Below, piece by piece: positions 1 through 9,928 of a DNA stretch of 64,000 bases (position 1 is its first letter; each line of letters begins with the position of its first letter). The DNA is taken from positions 62,001-126,000 of the forward strand of contig JALWTS010000035.1 in assembly GCA_027077805.1 (NCBI GenBank), read 5' to 3'. The notes beneath the pieces were generated by a model. It was not told the origin of the DNA and made no database searches. It saw only the letters and a list, made by a program, of their open reading frames with translations. The DNA is from Gammaproteobacteria bacterium (GTDB lineage: Bacteria; Pseudomonadota; Gammaproteobacteria; JABHGC01). Position numbers and translations under genes: made by a program.

Positions 1-588
1 TCGAAATTTAGGCCCTGCCATAAGTTGAAATTGCCAATTTTTGCCAGTACTATTATCCTTAGTACGACTAGAATCCACTTGGTTATAATTATAACTTAGC
101 GACAAATTTGCCACACTAGCAAAATTATAAAACCATTGAGGTTCAATCTGAAAAGTAGTTACATCAGAACTGTTATTACCTAACACTAAATTATCATCCG
201 TAAAATTCTCATCCACTGAGATAGTCTGTTGCCGTCGAGCAATCCCCGCTTGAATAAAAAAATAGCGTTTAATGGCTTCTAAACGGGCATTGCTTTGTAA
301 TTGATGACTTGTTCCACTGCGATCAGTGTTATTCATAAAAAACAACTGTCGCAAACGATAATCCAAGTTAGTTTGTAATCTTGGCGTCTTCCCTCTAATG
401 GTCAAACTAGGACGAATTTCGCTAACCCATTCATCCTGTTCATTATTTTCACTTAAGTCAATATTATCAGTATATAATTGCTGAAAACTCACACTAGGAA
501 TAATCGTCCACTCCGCAACAACAGACATGGATACCCAATAAGTGACACTAAAAACAATAACAACAAAACTATTTTTTCTCTTGACCAT
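1..588 (-). CDS. PEP-CTERM/XrtA-associated outer-membrane protein (TIGR03016-like), 3' end beyond window
   Basis: An open frame of 196 codons runs off the left edge without a stop. It begins at an ATG inside the 3' end of the tyrosine-kinase gene, overlapping it by about 20 bases. The first ~25 residues (MVKRKNSFVVIVFSV..) read as a signal peptide ending near SVVA/EW. The mature part has alternating polar and aromatic residues and short beta-strand-like segments (SFQQLYTDN, LDYRLRQLFF, NLSLSYNYNQ), as expected for an outer-membrane beta-barrel. Position directly after chain-length determinant and autokinase genes matches the outer-membrane protein that accompanies XrtA exopolysaccharide loci, where it may help export or anchor polymer. 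Family assignment rests mainly on context; the C-terminus is not visible. Confidence 0.7.
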   Translation of the reverse strand, partial: MVKRKNSFVVIVFSVTYWVSMSVVAEWTIIPSVSFQQLYTDNIDLSENNEQDEWVSEIRPSLTIRGKTPRLQTNLDYRLRQLFFMNNTDRSGTSHQLQSNARLEAIKRYFFIQAGIARRQQTISVDENFTDDNLVLGNNSSDVTTFQIEPQWFYNFASVANLSLSYNYNQVDSSRTKDNSTGKNWQFQLMAGPKFR

Positions 589-1387
589 AGCCATAACCAT
601 AGCCATAGCCACCATAGCCATAATATCCCCCATAGTAACTTTTAGAACGTGACGAGTAATGCGTTTTATTCAAAACAAAACCAACAATTTCAACAAACTC
701 TACTCGTGATAAGGCTTCTTTAATCAGTGATTGTGGCGTACGATTCGCTTCAACTACCATAACAATCTGCCCAACTAACCCCGTCAGCACCGATGCTTCA
801 CTGGTCACCAGTAATGGTGGTGAATCAACTAAAATAATCCTATCAGGATTATGGTTAGCTAATTCATTCATAATCCATTCCATACGTTGACTTGCCAACA
901 GTTCAGTCGCATTAGGGTCTTGCCGCCCCGCAGGTAAAAATGACAAATTAGGCACATCGCTTTGATGTTGCAACGCCAAAGGTGAATCAATATCTTCAAA
1001 CAAACAATCAATTAGCCCCGGTTGCTCATCCATGCCTAAAATTCTCGAGGCTTTCGGTTTCAGCACATCCGCATCTAACAGCAATACTTTTTTATCCTTT
1101 TCCAATGCCATTGACACGGCTAAGTTTAAGGCGGTAAAGGTTTTACCCTCCCCAGGCATGGCACTAGTCATCATAATAATTCTAGCATTATCAACTTGGC
1201 TAGCCCCTTTACCAAAGGCATTTTTAATTAATGGTCGTTTAATTAATCGGAACTCTTCGGATAAACGATCTTTTTTACCCTCAGTATTAACCAAGCCAAG
1301 TTGTTTCAACTCTGACCGATTAAAACTGACCATACTATCTTGTTCCAATGAGGTTTCTTGTGCTAATACGTCTTCATCTGTACTCAT
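569..1387 (-). CDS. Tyrosine autokinase of the XrtA/PEP-CTERM exopolysaccharide system (BY-kinase)
   Basis: Cytoplasmic P-loop kinase that works with the Wzz-like chain-length protein encoded just upstream; cycles of tyrosine autophosphorylation control polymerisation and export. Visible motifs (numbered from the upstream GTG/ATG-type start at 1399): Walker A SAMPGEGKT at ~79-87, Walker A' LLLDADVLKP at ~106, Walker B IILVDSPPLL at ~188. The C-terminus is a Gly/Tyr tail (about 255-276) rich in YGY, the usual autophosphorylated tyrosine cluster. I prefer the ATG at 1387, which forms an ATGA overlap with the preceding stop codon; a start four codons earlier is possible and neither has a strong ribosome-binding site. 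The separate kinase polypeptide, rather than a fusion to the membrane activator, is normal for this system. Confidence 0.9.
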   Translation of the reverse strand: MSTDEDVLAQETSLEQDSMVSFNRSELKQLGLVNTEGKKDRLSEEFRLIKRPLIKNAFGKGASQVDNARIIMMTSAMPGEGKTFTALNLAVSMALEKDKKVLLLDADVLKPKASRILGMDEQPGLIDCLFEDIDSPLALQHQSDVPNLSFLPAGRQDPNATELLASQRMEWIMNELANHNPDRIILVDSPPLLVTSEASVLTGLVGQIVMVVEANRTPQSLIKEALSRVEFVEIVGFVLNKTHYSSRSKSYYGGYYGYGGYGYGYGYGQEKK

Positions 1388-2988
1388 AAAGGTAACCAAG
1401 TTAAATGATTGTTAATATAGGAAATCCACTCAGGTCGTTTGACATAAATCAATATTAGCAAAGCATAAGTTGCAAGTAACGCCATCATACTGGATAAAAA
1501 TAGTAATACCATAAACCGACGTTTTGCTAACATAACACGACTATAGACCATAGACACTTGCCCTAACACTGGGATACCTGTTTCTTGTTTTAACGACCGT
1601 GCATTGGTAAATACAGGTTGAAACTGTGAAATCAGAAAAGCAATGGCAATACCAAACCCTAAGGCAATGGCTAACACTAATGAACTCAATATTGCTCGGG
1701 GCGGCCCTGTAGGTTTAAATGAAACACTCGGTGGATCAACGACTTTAAACTGGACTTCATCAGTATTTTGTTCCATTGATTCCGACATTTTCGCCGCTTC
1801 TAATCTTGCCAATAATGCTTCATAATTCTGTTTATGGACATCATAATCCCGATTAAGATTCGTTAATTCAGCCTCAACTTCCAATGTCGTATCAACGGCT
1901 TGTTTTGATTTTTCAATTCTTGCTTTATATTCTTCAACCCGAGTTCGCATTGAGGCAATATTAGCTTCGGTTTCACCTAAAGCAATTTTCAATTGTTGAT
2001 AAACAGGATTTGCCGTCTTTTGTTCAACGTCTGAATTAAGCTCAGGCGTGGATACCCCGCTTGCTTGTGATAACTGTGTTTGTTTTTCTTGTTGTATGCG
2101 ATCCAGCATATCTTGTACCGCAATGACATCAGGATGTTTTTCAGTATATTTTAATAATAAATCATCCAATTGTTCTTGTAACTTCAAAACCCTAGGATCA
2201 GTAACCGTTGTTTGTGCCGTATTAGCAAATTCAAATCCCAAAATGTCCTTATCTTCTTCATCCAAACTTTCTAATTGTAATTCTAATTCGTTGCGTCGAT
2301 TCACTAACTCATTCAATTGCAATTGATATTCTTCTAAAATCTGTTTATTTTGACGTAATTGCTGATAATAATCACTGCCTTCACCTGGCATTTTCCCCAT
2401 ATGTTTACGTTTAAAATCTTTTAAACGTTTTTCCGCCTCAATCAAACGTCGTTCATAAAGTCGAATTTGTTTTTTCAGAAACCGTTGCGCAATATCTGAA
2501 TCACGTCGGGAATCACCTAAAGCACTTTCGACAAAAATCGTTAAAAATGATTGTACAATCAACTTTGCTAACTGAGGATCACTGCCCGTATAAGTAATCT
2601 CATAAAGATTTTGCCTACCAACCCCAATCAGTTTCATCTTATCTTCTAAATGATGTAAAATTTTCTCCAACTCTTCTTCATTTTTTGCATCCAAATCTAA
2701 ATCGGTCATCCTTGCCACTCGTTTTAAATTTGGAGTGCTAAACAAAGTTTTGGTCATTAACAATACCCTTGCTTTCAAATCAGGGGGAACCGTCAAGTTT
2801 TTTAACAACGGTCTTAATATGGTTTCAGTATCAATATAAATTTTGGCAGAGGCATCATATTGATCGGGCATACGAATCACCACAAACCAACCAATGATAC
2901 AGATAAGCCAAGCAATCCACGTAATATACCAACGGTTTAACCATATCCCTCGAATATAATCTTTTATTTGTTCAATAATCTCGTACAT
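1384..2988 (-). CDS. XrtA-system polysaccharide chain-length determinant (Wzz-like)
   Basis: Inner-membrane polysaccharide co-polymerase that sets chain length and activates the adjacent tyrosine kinase. The 534-residue protein has a first membrane segment at ~17-37, a large periplasmic part with coiled-coil stretches (~160-255 and ~325-400), a Pro-rich motif (DPPSVSFKPTGPPRA) just before a second membrane segment at ~434-456, and a third hydrophobic segment near the C-terminus (~494-516). Length and architecture fit the TIGR03007-type proteins of PEP-CTERM loci. It lies between the export lipoprotein and the kinase and overlaps the kinase start by four bases, implying translational coupling and one operon. 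Confidence 0.9.
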   Translation of the reverse strand: MYEIIEQIKDYIRGIWLNRWYITWIAWLICIIGWFVVIRMPDQYDASAKIYIDTETILRPLLKNLTVPPDLKARVLLMTKTLFSTPNLKRVARMTDLDLDAKNEEELEKILHHLEDKMKLIGVGRQNLYEITYTGSDPQLAKLIVQSFLTIFVESALGDSRRDSDIAQRFLKKQIRLYERRLIEAEKRLKDFKRKHMGKMPGEGSDYYQQLRQNKQILEEYQLQLNELVNRRNELELQLESLDEEDKDILGFEFANTAQTTVTDPRVLKLQEQLDDLLLKYTEKHPDVIAVQDMLDRIQQEKQTQLSQASGVSTPELNSDVEQKTANPVYQQLKIALGETEANIASMRTRVEEYKARIEKSKQAVDTTLEVEAELTNLNRDYDVHKQNYEALLARLEAAKMSESMEQNTDEVQFKVVDPPSVSFKPTGPPRAILSSLVLAIALGFGIAIAFLISQFQPVFTNARSLKQETGIPVLGQVSMVYSRVMLAKRRFMVLLFLSSMMALLATYALLILIYVKRPEWISYINNHLTWLPL

Positions 2989-3026
2989 AAATACTTTCTC
3001 TTAAATACGTTACAGTGCACTCATGA

Positions 3027-3653
3027 CTAAAACCATGCTTCAGGAATAATCAATACATCACCTGGTAACATTTTTACATTAGCTGTAATATCACCCTCTT
3101 TTAGTAAGGCATCTAATCTCACCCTAAATTGTTTTTGTTCACCGTCAATAATACGCACAACGGTTGCATTGTCACCATCGGCAAATTCAGTTAAGCCACC
3201 AACGGCAATCATCACATCTAAAACACTCATATCTTCTTGATAAAAAAGACGTTGAGGAGTAGTCGCCTCACCTACCACTCGAACTTGCTGACTAATGGGT
3301 CCAACAAAATTGCCGACCATAATCGTTACCACAGGATTACGAATGTAAACCCCTAATTTTTCTTCAATATCTCTTGCGAGTTGCGTTGGCGTTTTGCCAC
3401 TTGCCTGCATATCTTCAACTAAAGGCGTTGAAATTTTACCATCAGGTCGCACTGTAATTGTGGTGGTCACTTCTGGGTTACGCCAAACAAAGATTTGCAC
3501 ACTGTCACCCGGTCCAATTAAATAATCTACCTCGGGTGATGCTTGTACTTCCTTCGTTTCCAGCAATGGTAAATCACTGCCCGTAAAAGGCAAATAACCA
3601 CCACAGCCCGATAACAATAACATGACTAAACCTAAATAAACGATTTTATTCAT
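3027..3653 (-). CDS. Exopolysaccharide export lipoprotein of XrtA system (Wza/OPX-like)
   Basis: Outer-membrane polysaccharide export protein. The 208-residue product has a lipoprotein signal (MNKIVYLGLVMLLLSGCGG) with lipobox LSGC, so Cys17 is the predicted lipidated residue. The next ~80 residues form the polysaccharide-export domain (VDYLIGPGDSVQIFVWRNPEV..), followed by an SLBB-type segment (VRVVGEATTPQRLFY) and a C-terminus (LLPGDVLIIPEAWF) typical of the family. It is much shorter than E. coli Wza, as is usual for the TIGR03027 group. It precedes the chain-length determinant by 38 bases on the same strand, consistent with co-expression of the periplasm-spanning export complex. Confidence 0.9.
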   Translation of the reverse strand: MNKIVYLGLVMLLLSGCGGYLPFTGSDLPLLETKEVQASPEVDYLIGPGDSVQIFVWRNPEVTTTITVRPDGKISTPLVEDMQASGKTPTQLARDIEEKLGVYIRNPVVTIMVGNFVGPISQQVRVVGEATTPQRLFYQEDMSVLDVMIAVGGLTEFADGDNATVVRIIDGEQKQFRVRLDALLKEGDITANVKMLPGDVLIIPEAWF

Positions 3654-3690
3654 TATTTATCTCTAATTTATCGCTAATGTATCCCTATTT

Positions 3691-6447
3691 TTAACCTTTA
3701 ATCGCTTTTAATAATTTTTCTGCTGCCTCTCTTTCTGGAAATTTTATTTTTGATTCCAATAATTGCCGTAGTCTGTTTTGAGCTTCTTTTAAACGATTAT
3801 CTTTATACAAAGCAAATGCCAAATGGTATTGAATACTTGGAATATGTGGAGCAGTTTGAGCAGCAATTTTTAGCAGTCTCAGACTTTTTGCCAACTCGTC
3901 ATTATGTAACAAAATCCAAGCATACGTATCTAAAACTTCCGCACGATCTGGTGCTAAATCATAGGCTTTTTCTGCAAATTTTAAGCTCTTATTACTTCCT
4001 GAAATATGGTATAACCATGCCACATTATTTAAAACTAAAACGTCTTTAGGGGCAATGTCTAAAATTTGCAAATATTTATTAATGGCCTTATCAGTCTTAC
4101 CATGATCCTGATAAGCGACGGCTAAATGACGCAGTACAACAACATCTTTAGGGTGTTTTGACAACCAATCTTGTAAAATTTCATAGCCTGGTTCATACTT
4201 ACCCGTGAGTTCAAAAATTCGTTGGGTCATCATAGCTAAAAAGCGAGAAGGATTCATCTGGTACGCTTTGTGATACAATTCCCCTGCTTTAATATAATCT
4301 TTTTTTAACTTATACACATCGGCTTCTGCTTGATAACCTTCTGCTTTATCAGGATATTTTTGTTGAATCACTTTTGCATATGCTATGGCTTGTTCAATAT
4401 CACCTAAACGAGTTGCCACACCCGCTCTTGCCACTAACGCGGGTAAATAATTTGGATCAGCCTTTAAAGCAAGCTCCAAACTGTCTAATGCGGCTTCTAA
4501 ATCGCCACTTTTTGCCTGAGCACCTGCTAATAAATGATAAGCCTGAGCATCTTGCTTTAATAATACTAATTCTTCAAAGGTTACTACCGCACTGCTGTAC
4601 TGATTACTTGCCAGTTGTGTCATACCATGCAAACGTAACACTTTAGGATGACCTTGATGATGTTGACGTAACTGTCTTGCAATACTCAGTGCCTTTAAAT
4701 TTTCCCGTTTAGAAAGATAAAATTTAATCAATTTTTCAGCCGGTGCAATCGCCTCAGGATTGTTATCCACTGCTTGTCGTAAATAATCAAAAGCTAGTCG
4801 AGTATTCCCTTGATTTTCAGCAATCTGAGCGAGTCCAGTTAATGCTGAAATATGTCCCTTGTGATGCGTTAAAATCGTATTGAAATGTTGTTTTGCTGAC
4901 GCATAGTCTTTCTCTGCCATTGCAAATTTTGCTAAATTCAATTCCGCCGTTGTATAAGTAGGATCGACTTTTAGTGCTTCTCGATATTGTTGTTTTGATT
5001 TGTCTAACTCTCCTCTTGCCGCATAACTGGCACCTAACAAACTATAAGGTAAGGGTTGTTTAGGATGTTTTTTAACAAAATCCAAACTTGCTTTAACCGC
5101 ATCATCATACGCTTGACGTCGTAATTTCATCAAAATTAATAAGGCATCTGCCTGAGGCAAATCATCACCAGATTTTACTGCCGATTCTAAATCGAGCAAC
5201 GCATCCTCATTTTTTCCAGTTGCTATTTTACTTAAAGCGAGTTGCGTACGAATTGACGCTAAATCAGGCTCTAATGCCACGGCTTTTCTCAAAATTTCCT
5301 CCCCTTTTTCTGCCTCACCTGAACGCAAATAAGCCGTACCTAATAATGCAAACAAACGACCATCTTCCACCTCATCTGCCACGGGTTTTAAAATTTCAAC
5401 TGATTTTTTAGGTTTGTTAAGTTTTAAGTAGGTCGCACCTAACATTCTTGCGGCCGATAAATGAAAGGGTACGACTTCAATCACTTTGGATAAATGTTCT
5501 TCTGCTAATTGATAGTGATTACGATTGTAATAAATGGCCCCAATTAATAAATTACTTGGGACATGTTTAGGCAATACTCTTAATACTGATTGTAGTTTTT
5601 CTAATGCTTGATCTTCTCTTTTGTCTTTATAGTCTAATAAGGCATGTAGATATTGTACTAAAATCAACCCCTTTTTCTGTTGGTTAATGGTTTGAATATT
5701 GATTTGAGCTTGTTTAAGATCATCGACAGCAATATAACAAGCTGTCTGACCAATTAATGCTCTTAAATGAAAAGGTCGAATACTTAAAACCTTAGAAAAC
5801 ACGACAATTGCATCTTGATACTTTGTTTGTAGTCGAAAAATCTCAGCTTTGAGTAATAAACTATCCAAGTGTTTTGCATCAATTGCTAATGATTCCTCAA
5901 CCCTTGCTAAAGATTCGGTTGCTTTACCTTCAAGCAATGCAATTCTGGCTAAACCTAACAATACATCGGGGTTTTTTGGTTCTTGCTCAAACAATTTCAA
6001 ATACATTTCTTTTGCTTGAGCTCGTCGATTTGCTCGTAGCAAGATAGTTGCCTGTAATATTTTTGCTTGAAATTGAATACTTTCAGGCAATTTTTCAATC
6101 TCACCAATCTCATCAAAGGCTTCTTTTAGTTTACCTTGCAATAAATAAGATTTCACCAATGGTAACAACCATCGGGCTTTATCTTCTGTTAAATTTTTGA
6201 CTCGACGAATTTCTTTTTCTGCGGCTAAACCATCTTCATAGACTAAATAGGCTTCGCCTAATAACAATCGAGCTTTGATATTATTAGGGTTAGTTTGTAA
6301 GGCGTTTTTTAGTTGGATAATAGCTGATTTATATTCTTCCTTTACCATATAACCTTCGGCAGACTGAACAAAGGCATCATCTGATTCTGCGTAAGCCCAT
6401 GCTGGCAAAAAAATTAAACAAAGCCACAAAATAATACAGTGTTTCAT
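3691..6447 (-). CDS. prsT: PEP-CTERM system TPR-repeat protein PrsT
   Basis: Secreted TPR scaffold of the exopolysaccharide locus. The N-terminus is a signal peptide (MKHCIILWLCLIFLPAWAYA), followed by tandem tetratricopeptide repeats over almost the whole 918 residues; characteristic helices with LL.A, A..Y, P.N/P.H spacing recur about every 34 residues (e.g. AIIQLKNALQTNPNNIKARL near the start). Length is close to that usual for PrsT. Its place between the export lipoprotein gene and the prsR/prsK pair is the standard order of these loci. The exact biochemical role of PrsT is not settled; assembly of the secretion complex is the likely function. Confidence 0.9.
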   Translation of the reverse strand: MKHCIILWLCLIFLPAWAYAESDDAFVQSAEGYMVKEEYKSAIIQLKNALQTNPNNIKARLLLGEAYLVYEDGLAAEKEIRRVKNLTEDKARWLLPLVKSYLLQGKLKEAFDEIGEIEKLPESIQFQAKILQATILLRANRRAQAKEMYLKLFEQEPKNPDVLLGLARIALLEGKATESLARVEESLAIDAKHLDSLLLKAEIFRLQTKYQDAIVVFSKVLSIRPFHLRALIGQTACYIAVDDLKQAQINIQTINQQKKGLILVQYLHALLDYKDKREDQALEKLQSVLRVLPKHVPSNLLIGAIYYNRNHYQLAEEHLSKVIEVVPFHLSAARMLGATYLKLNKPKKSVEILKPVADEVEDGRLFALLGTAYLRSGEAEKGEEILRKAVALEPDLASIRTQLALSKIATGKNEDALLDLESAVKSGDDLPQADALLILMKLRRQAYDDAVKASLDFVKKHPKQPLPYSLLGASYAARGELDKSKQQYREALKVDPTYTTAELNLAKFAMAEKDYASAKQHFNTILTHHKGHISALTGLAQIAENQGNTRLAFDYLRQAVDNNPEAIAPAEKLIKFYLSKRENLKALSIARQLRQHHQGHPKVLRLHGMTQLASNQYSSAVVTFEELVLLKQDAQAYHLLAGAQAKSGDLEAALDSLELALKADPNYLPALVARAGVATRLGDIEQAIAYAKVIQQKYPDKAEGYQAEADVYKLKKDYIKAGELYHKAYQMNPSRFLAMMTQRIFELTGKYEPGYEILQDWLSKHPKDVVVLRHLAVAYQDHGKTDKAINKYLQILDIAPKDVLVLNNVAWLYHISGSNKSLKFAEKAYDLAPDRAEVLDTYAWILLHNDELAKSLRLLKIAAQTAPHIPSIQYHLAFALYKDNRLKEAQNRLRQLLESKIKFPEREAAEKLLKAIKG

Positions 6448-6488
6448 AATATCGTCCTAATAATAAAAAATTAAACTTTAACTTTCAC

Positions 6489-7853
6489 TTAAGCGTTAAC
6501 TTTCGCATCAACTTTGATTTGGTATTTGTTGATTAATGAATATAAGGTTGGTCGAGTAATTCCTAGCAATTCTGCTGCTTGAGAAATATTACCACTCACA
6601 TGATTCATCGCTTTTAATACCGTTTCAAGCTCTACTTTCTCTCTTGCTACTTTCAAATTAAATGTTTGCTCTGTGGCTGGTAAAGACTCTAATTCCAAGT
6701 CTTTACGGTTAATTTGATAACCCTCTGCCATAATCACAGCCCGTTTAATTCGATTCTCCAGTTCTCTGACATTACCTGGCCAATGATATTGATTCATTGC
6801 GGTAATCGCATCTTGAGTAAAACCTTGAATGTTTCGACCTTGTTGTTTCGTAATAGTTTGCAAAAAATTCATTGCCAAAACGTTAATATCACTCACTCGT
6901 TGACGTAAAGGTGGGATAGTAATGGTAATTTCACTTAAACGATAGTACAAATCTTCCCGAAATAACCCCTGCTTAATCAATTCTTGAAGATTTCTATGGG
7001 TCGCACAAACCACACGCACATCCACCATAATTTCTTTACGTCCCCCAATACGTTCAATCCGTTTTTCTTGTAAAAAACGTAATAATTTTGCTTGTAATGA
7101 CAAGGGTAAATCGCCAACTTCATCAAAAAAAAATGTGCCTTTATCCGCAAGTTCTATTTTACCTGGTGTACTTTTTACCGCACCAGTAAATGCACCTTTT
7201 TCAAAACCAAATAATTCACTTTCTAATAAATTTTCTGGAATTGCCGCACAATTCACCGCAATGCAACGCTGTTCCGCTCGATAGCTGAGATTATGCAAAG
7301 ATTGTACTAATAGCTCTTTGCCTGTCCCACTTTCGCCTAAAAACAAGGTTGTTGCATCGGTATTTGCCACTTTTTCCACGGTTTGACAAACACTTAACAT
7401 AATATCATCCACCGCAATCACACCTTGCAATGGATGATTAATCGTTTGTTGTTGTAATCGCTGATTTTCCAATTCCAGTTGATACACTTGCCAAGCACGA
7501 TTGACCACAAAATTTAATTCCATTGAATCAATGGGCTTTTGATAAAAGTCATAGGCACCTAAACCGATTGCTTTAACCGCATGTTCTCGACTATCATTCC
7601 CTGTCATCACAATTATTTTTGTCAATGGGTGCCATTGCAATGCCTCTTGTAAAACCGCAAACCCCTCACTCACCCCACCTGGATCAGGGGGTAAACCTAA
7701 ATCTAAAGTAACCACAGCAGGTTCAAATTGTTTTAACAAGGTCAGTGCCAATACTCTATCTTGCGCGACCTCAATCTCAAAATCATCAAAGCTCCAACGT
7801 AATTGACTCTGTAAACCGACATCATCCTCAACAATCAATAATTTTTTATTCAT
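6489..7853 (-). CDS. prsR: PEP-CTERM-box response regulator PrsR (sigma54-dependent activator)
   Basis: Cytoplasmic transcription activator controlled by the PrsK kinase encoded 21 bases upstream. The domains are: receiver (1-~125) with acidic pair ED at 9-10 and phospho-acceptor Asp51 (VVTLDLGLPP); AAA+ sigma54 interaction domain with Walker A GESGTGKE, the sigma54-contact loop GAFTGA, and a Walker B ending FFDEVGDL; and a C-terminal Fis-type helix-turn-helix (SQAAELLGITRPTLYSLI). Length 454 matches the family. Such regulators act on -24/-12 promoters of PEP-CTERM genes; I saw no convincing -24/-12 element in this window, so its targets are probably elsewhere. Confidence 0.93.
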   Translation of the reverse strand: MNKKLLIVEDDVGLQSQLRWSFDDFEIEVAQDRVLALTLLKQFEPAVVTLDLGLPPDPGGVSEGFAVLQEALQWHPLTKIIVMTGNDSREHAVKAIGLGAYDFYQKPIDSMELNFVVNRAWQVYQLELENQRLQQQTINHPLQGVIAVDDIMLSVCQTVEKVANTDATTLFLGESGTGKELLVQSLHNLSYRAEQRCIAVNCAAIPENLLESELFGFEKGAFTGAVKSTPGKIELADKGTFFFDEVGDLPLSLQAKLLRFLQEKRIERIGGRKEIMVDVRVVCATHRNLQELIKQGLFREDLYYRLSEITITIPPLRQRVSDINVLAMNFLQTITKQQGRNIQGFTQDAITAMNQYHWPGNVRELENRIKRAVIMAEGYQINRKDLELESLPATEQTFNLKVAREKVELETVLKAMNHVSGNISQAAELLGITRPTLYSLINKYQIKVDAKVNA

Positions 7854-7874
7854 AACGAGTGGCCATATCTTAAT

Positions 7875-9899
7875 TTATATGGCTTGATAAGGTAAAATAA
7901 TCGTAAAAGTACTGCCTTCACCTAATTGACTAGTCACATTAATATGTCCTCCTAGACTTTGAATAAATTCTCTACTTTCATATGCACCAATGCCCATACC
8001 AGTTAAACCTTTCGTTGAATCAAACGGACGAAACAAACGTTGTTGAATAAATGTTTTGTTCATACCACACCCTTGATCTTGGATGCTTATTATGGCTTGA
8101 TTTTGTGTTGTCCGCAAATAAATATCCACCTTTTGATCTTTATCACAAGCATCTTGGGCATTTTGAATTAAATGATTTAAAATAATCGAAAACCGTTCCT
8201 GATCGGCTTGAATTGTTACGGGCAAACACTCTGACTCAATATGAAAACTGGGCTTAGGCAACTGAATTGAACGTTCTTGTACCACTTGGGCTAGTAAACG
8301 ATCCAATTCAATATTATGCTCAATTCCTTCAATTTTTTCGGATTGCAAATGCTCCATTAACGCCTTCATTTTCCTTACCGCATGATCAATAGTTGTCATA
8401 GCATCTTTAAAAAAAGCAGGATTATCGGCATGGCGTTGTGCATTGCTGACAATCAGTGATAGTTGTGCCGTTAAATTTTTTAGGTCATGCACCACAAATG
8501 CGGATACTTTGTGCACCCCTTCAAATTGTTTTGCAACAGATAATGCCTCTAAGGTATCGGAAAGTGCTAAATAACTCGCTGTTTGTTTTGCCACCGTTAA
8601 TAACAAATCAATATGCTCCCAATTTAACTGTAAATTGGATCGAGAGGAAATTAAAATGACCATACCATAAACCTCTTTCGCAATAAATAAAGGGATGATA
8701 TAACGTGCTTGAGGCATTTTCTGAAAATAATCAGGAATAACGGCTGATTCGACTTTGTTTAAGTCAATCACGGTTTGTTGCGCTAATTGCTGTAAAAATG
8801 AATCAATGTCTATTTGATAAAAGGGAGGTTCCGCCATATTCCAAGCAGCTTTAAATACATAAGATGACTGATTCGCTTGTTTTAACCATAATATTCCACC
8901 AGGACTATCCACCAAATCAGCTAAGACCTTAATACTGCGTTCCGTTAATGGTCGTTCAGAATCCGTTGCGGATAAACTGGTCATTAATTTTAACCATTCT
9001 TGACGATAGTCATAATGGTAATTAAAAAAATGGCGATTAAGAAATAATTTGAATCGGCTGCGAATTTCACCCGAAAATAACAAAACAAATAATAAAACAA
9101 TGGCACCAAATAAAAAAATAGTTTGAAAAAAGTTACCCCAATCCCCCCCATAAAATTTAATATAATACCCTGCCATTGACATGAGTAATAAATAAATGCC
9201 CGAAGCCAGTAAAGTCGTAGAATGAAACACCACCGTCCTAGAAACAAAAATATCAATTGACCAATCTCGATTTCTTGCCACCGAAATCGCAATTAAGGGG
9301 ACAGATAATGCGTTAATAATACCTCTTGCCTGCCATAAATCCCTGTTAATATTGTGCAATAATAAAGCATCCGCATACAAATAAAAATCGTAAATAAACA
9401 AGGAACCTAAGCCTAGAAATAAATATTTCATTCCCCAACGTTTATCAGGGTGTAAATTGCGATAAATCTGTTCAATAATCAATAATGCAATCACTGGCAT
9501 TAAGATATTAATCAATTCTTCAAGATAGAAAATAACTGAAAATATTATGCCATGCTCACCTAAAACAACCATCAAATTAGCAACAATGGCGAAAATACCA
9601 CTAGCAAACAGCCCGAATAACATTATTTTGGGAACTAATTTGCTCATATTTAGAATACAGAGCAAAAATAAATACCAAAATAAATATTTAGTGATTTCTA
9701 AAGCCCAAATCTCCGCTAAATAGACATTGCCTTCACCTTCAATAGATAATAAACTTAAACACAAGGCCCAAATACTATGAAAACTTACCGCAAAAATTAA
9801 ATAAATCCCAACTTTATGAATTTTCCAACCAAAAATCAGCAACACTGCTAATATAAAAAAAGCAACACTGCCAACAAGATAACTAAAATCAATACTCAT
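7875..9899 (-). CDS. prsK: XrtA/PEP-CTERM system histidine kinase PrsK
   Basis: Membrane sensor kinase that partners PrsR. The first ~290 residues contain about nine hydrophobic segments, an N-terminal multi-spanning sensor. A GAF-like region follows (~315-455), then the phospho-acceptor helix with H-box VVHDLKNL at ~480, and an HATPase domain with N-box (LIQNAQDA), G1 (DQGCGM) and G2-type (GMGIGAYESREF) motifs, ending at 674. The GMGIGAYE sequence is characteristic of PrsK-like kinases. No receiver domain is fused; the receiver is in the next gene. The signal sensed is unknown. Gene spacing indicates one transcript with prsR. Confidence 0.92.
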   Translation of the reverse strand: MSIDFSYLVGSVAFFILAVLLIFGWKIHKVGIYLIFAVSFHSIWALCLSLLSIEGEGNVYLAEIWALEITKYLFWYLFLLCILNMSKLVPKIMLFGLFASGIFAIVANLMVVLGEHGIIFSVIFYLEELINILMPVIALLIIEQIYRNLHPDKRWGMKYLFLGLGSLFIYDFYLYADALLLHNINRDLWQARGIINALSVPLIAISVARNRDWSIDIFVSRTVVFHSTTLLASGIYLLLMSMAGYYIKFYGGDWGNFFQTIFLFGAIVLLFVLLFSGEIRSRFKLFLNRHFFNYHYDYRQEWLKLMTSLSATDSERPLTERSIKVLADLVDSPGGILWLKQANQSSYVFKAAWNMAEPPFYQIDIDSFLQQLAQQTVIDLNKVESAVIPDYFQKMPQARYIIPLFIAKEVYGMVILISSRSNLQLNWEHIDLLLTVAKQTASYLALSDTLEALSVAKQFEGVHKVSAFVVHDLKNLTAQLSLIVSNAQRHADNPAFFKDAMTTIDHAVRKMKALMEHLQSEKIEGIEHNIELDRLLAQVVQERSIQLPKPSFHIESECLPVTIQADQERFSIILNHLIQNAQDACDKDQKVDIYLRTTQNQAIISIQDQGCGMNKTFIQQRLFRPFDSTKGLTGMGIGAYESREFIQSLGGHINVTSQLGEGSTFTIILPYQAI

Positions 9900-9928
9900 T
9901 CACTACTATCTAAATAATTGCTTTGAAA

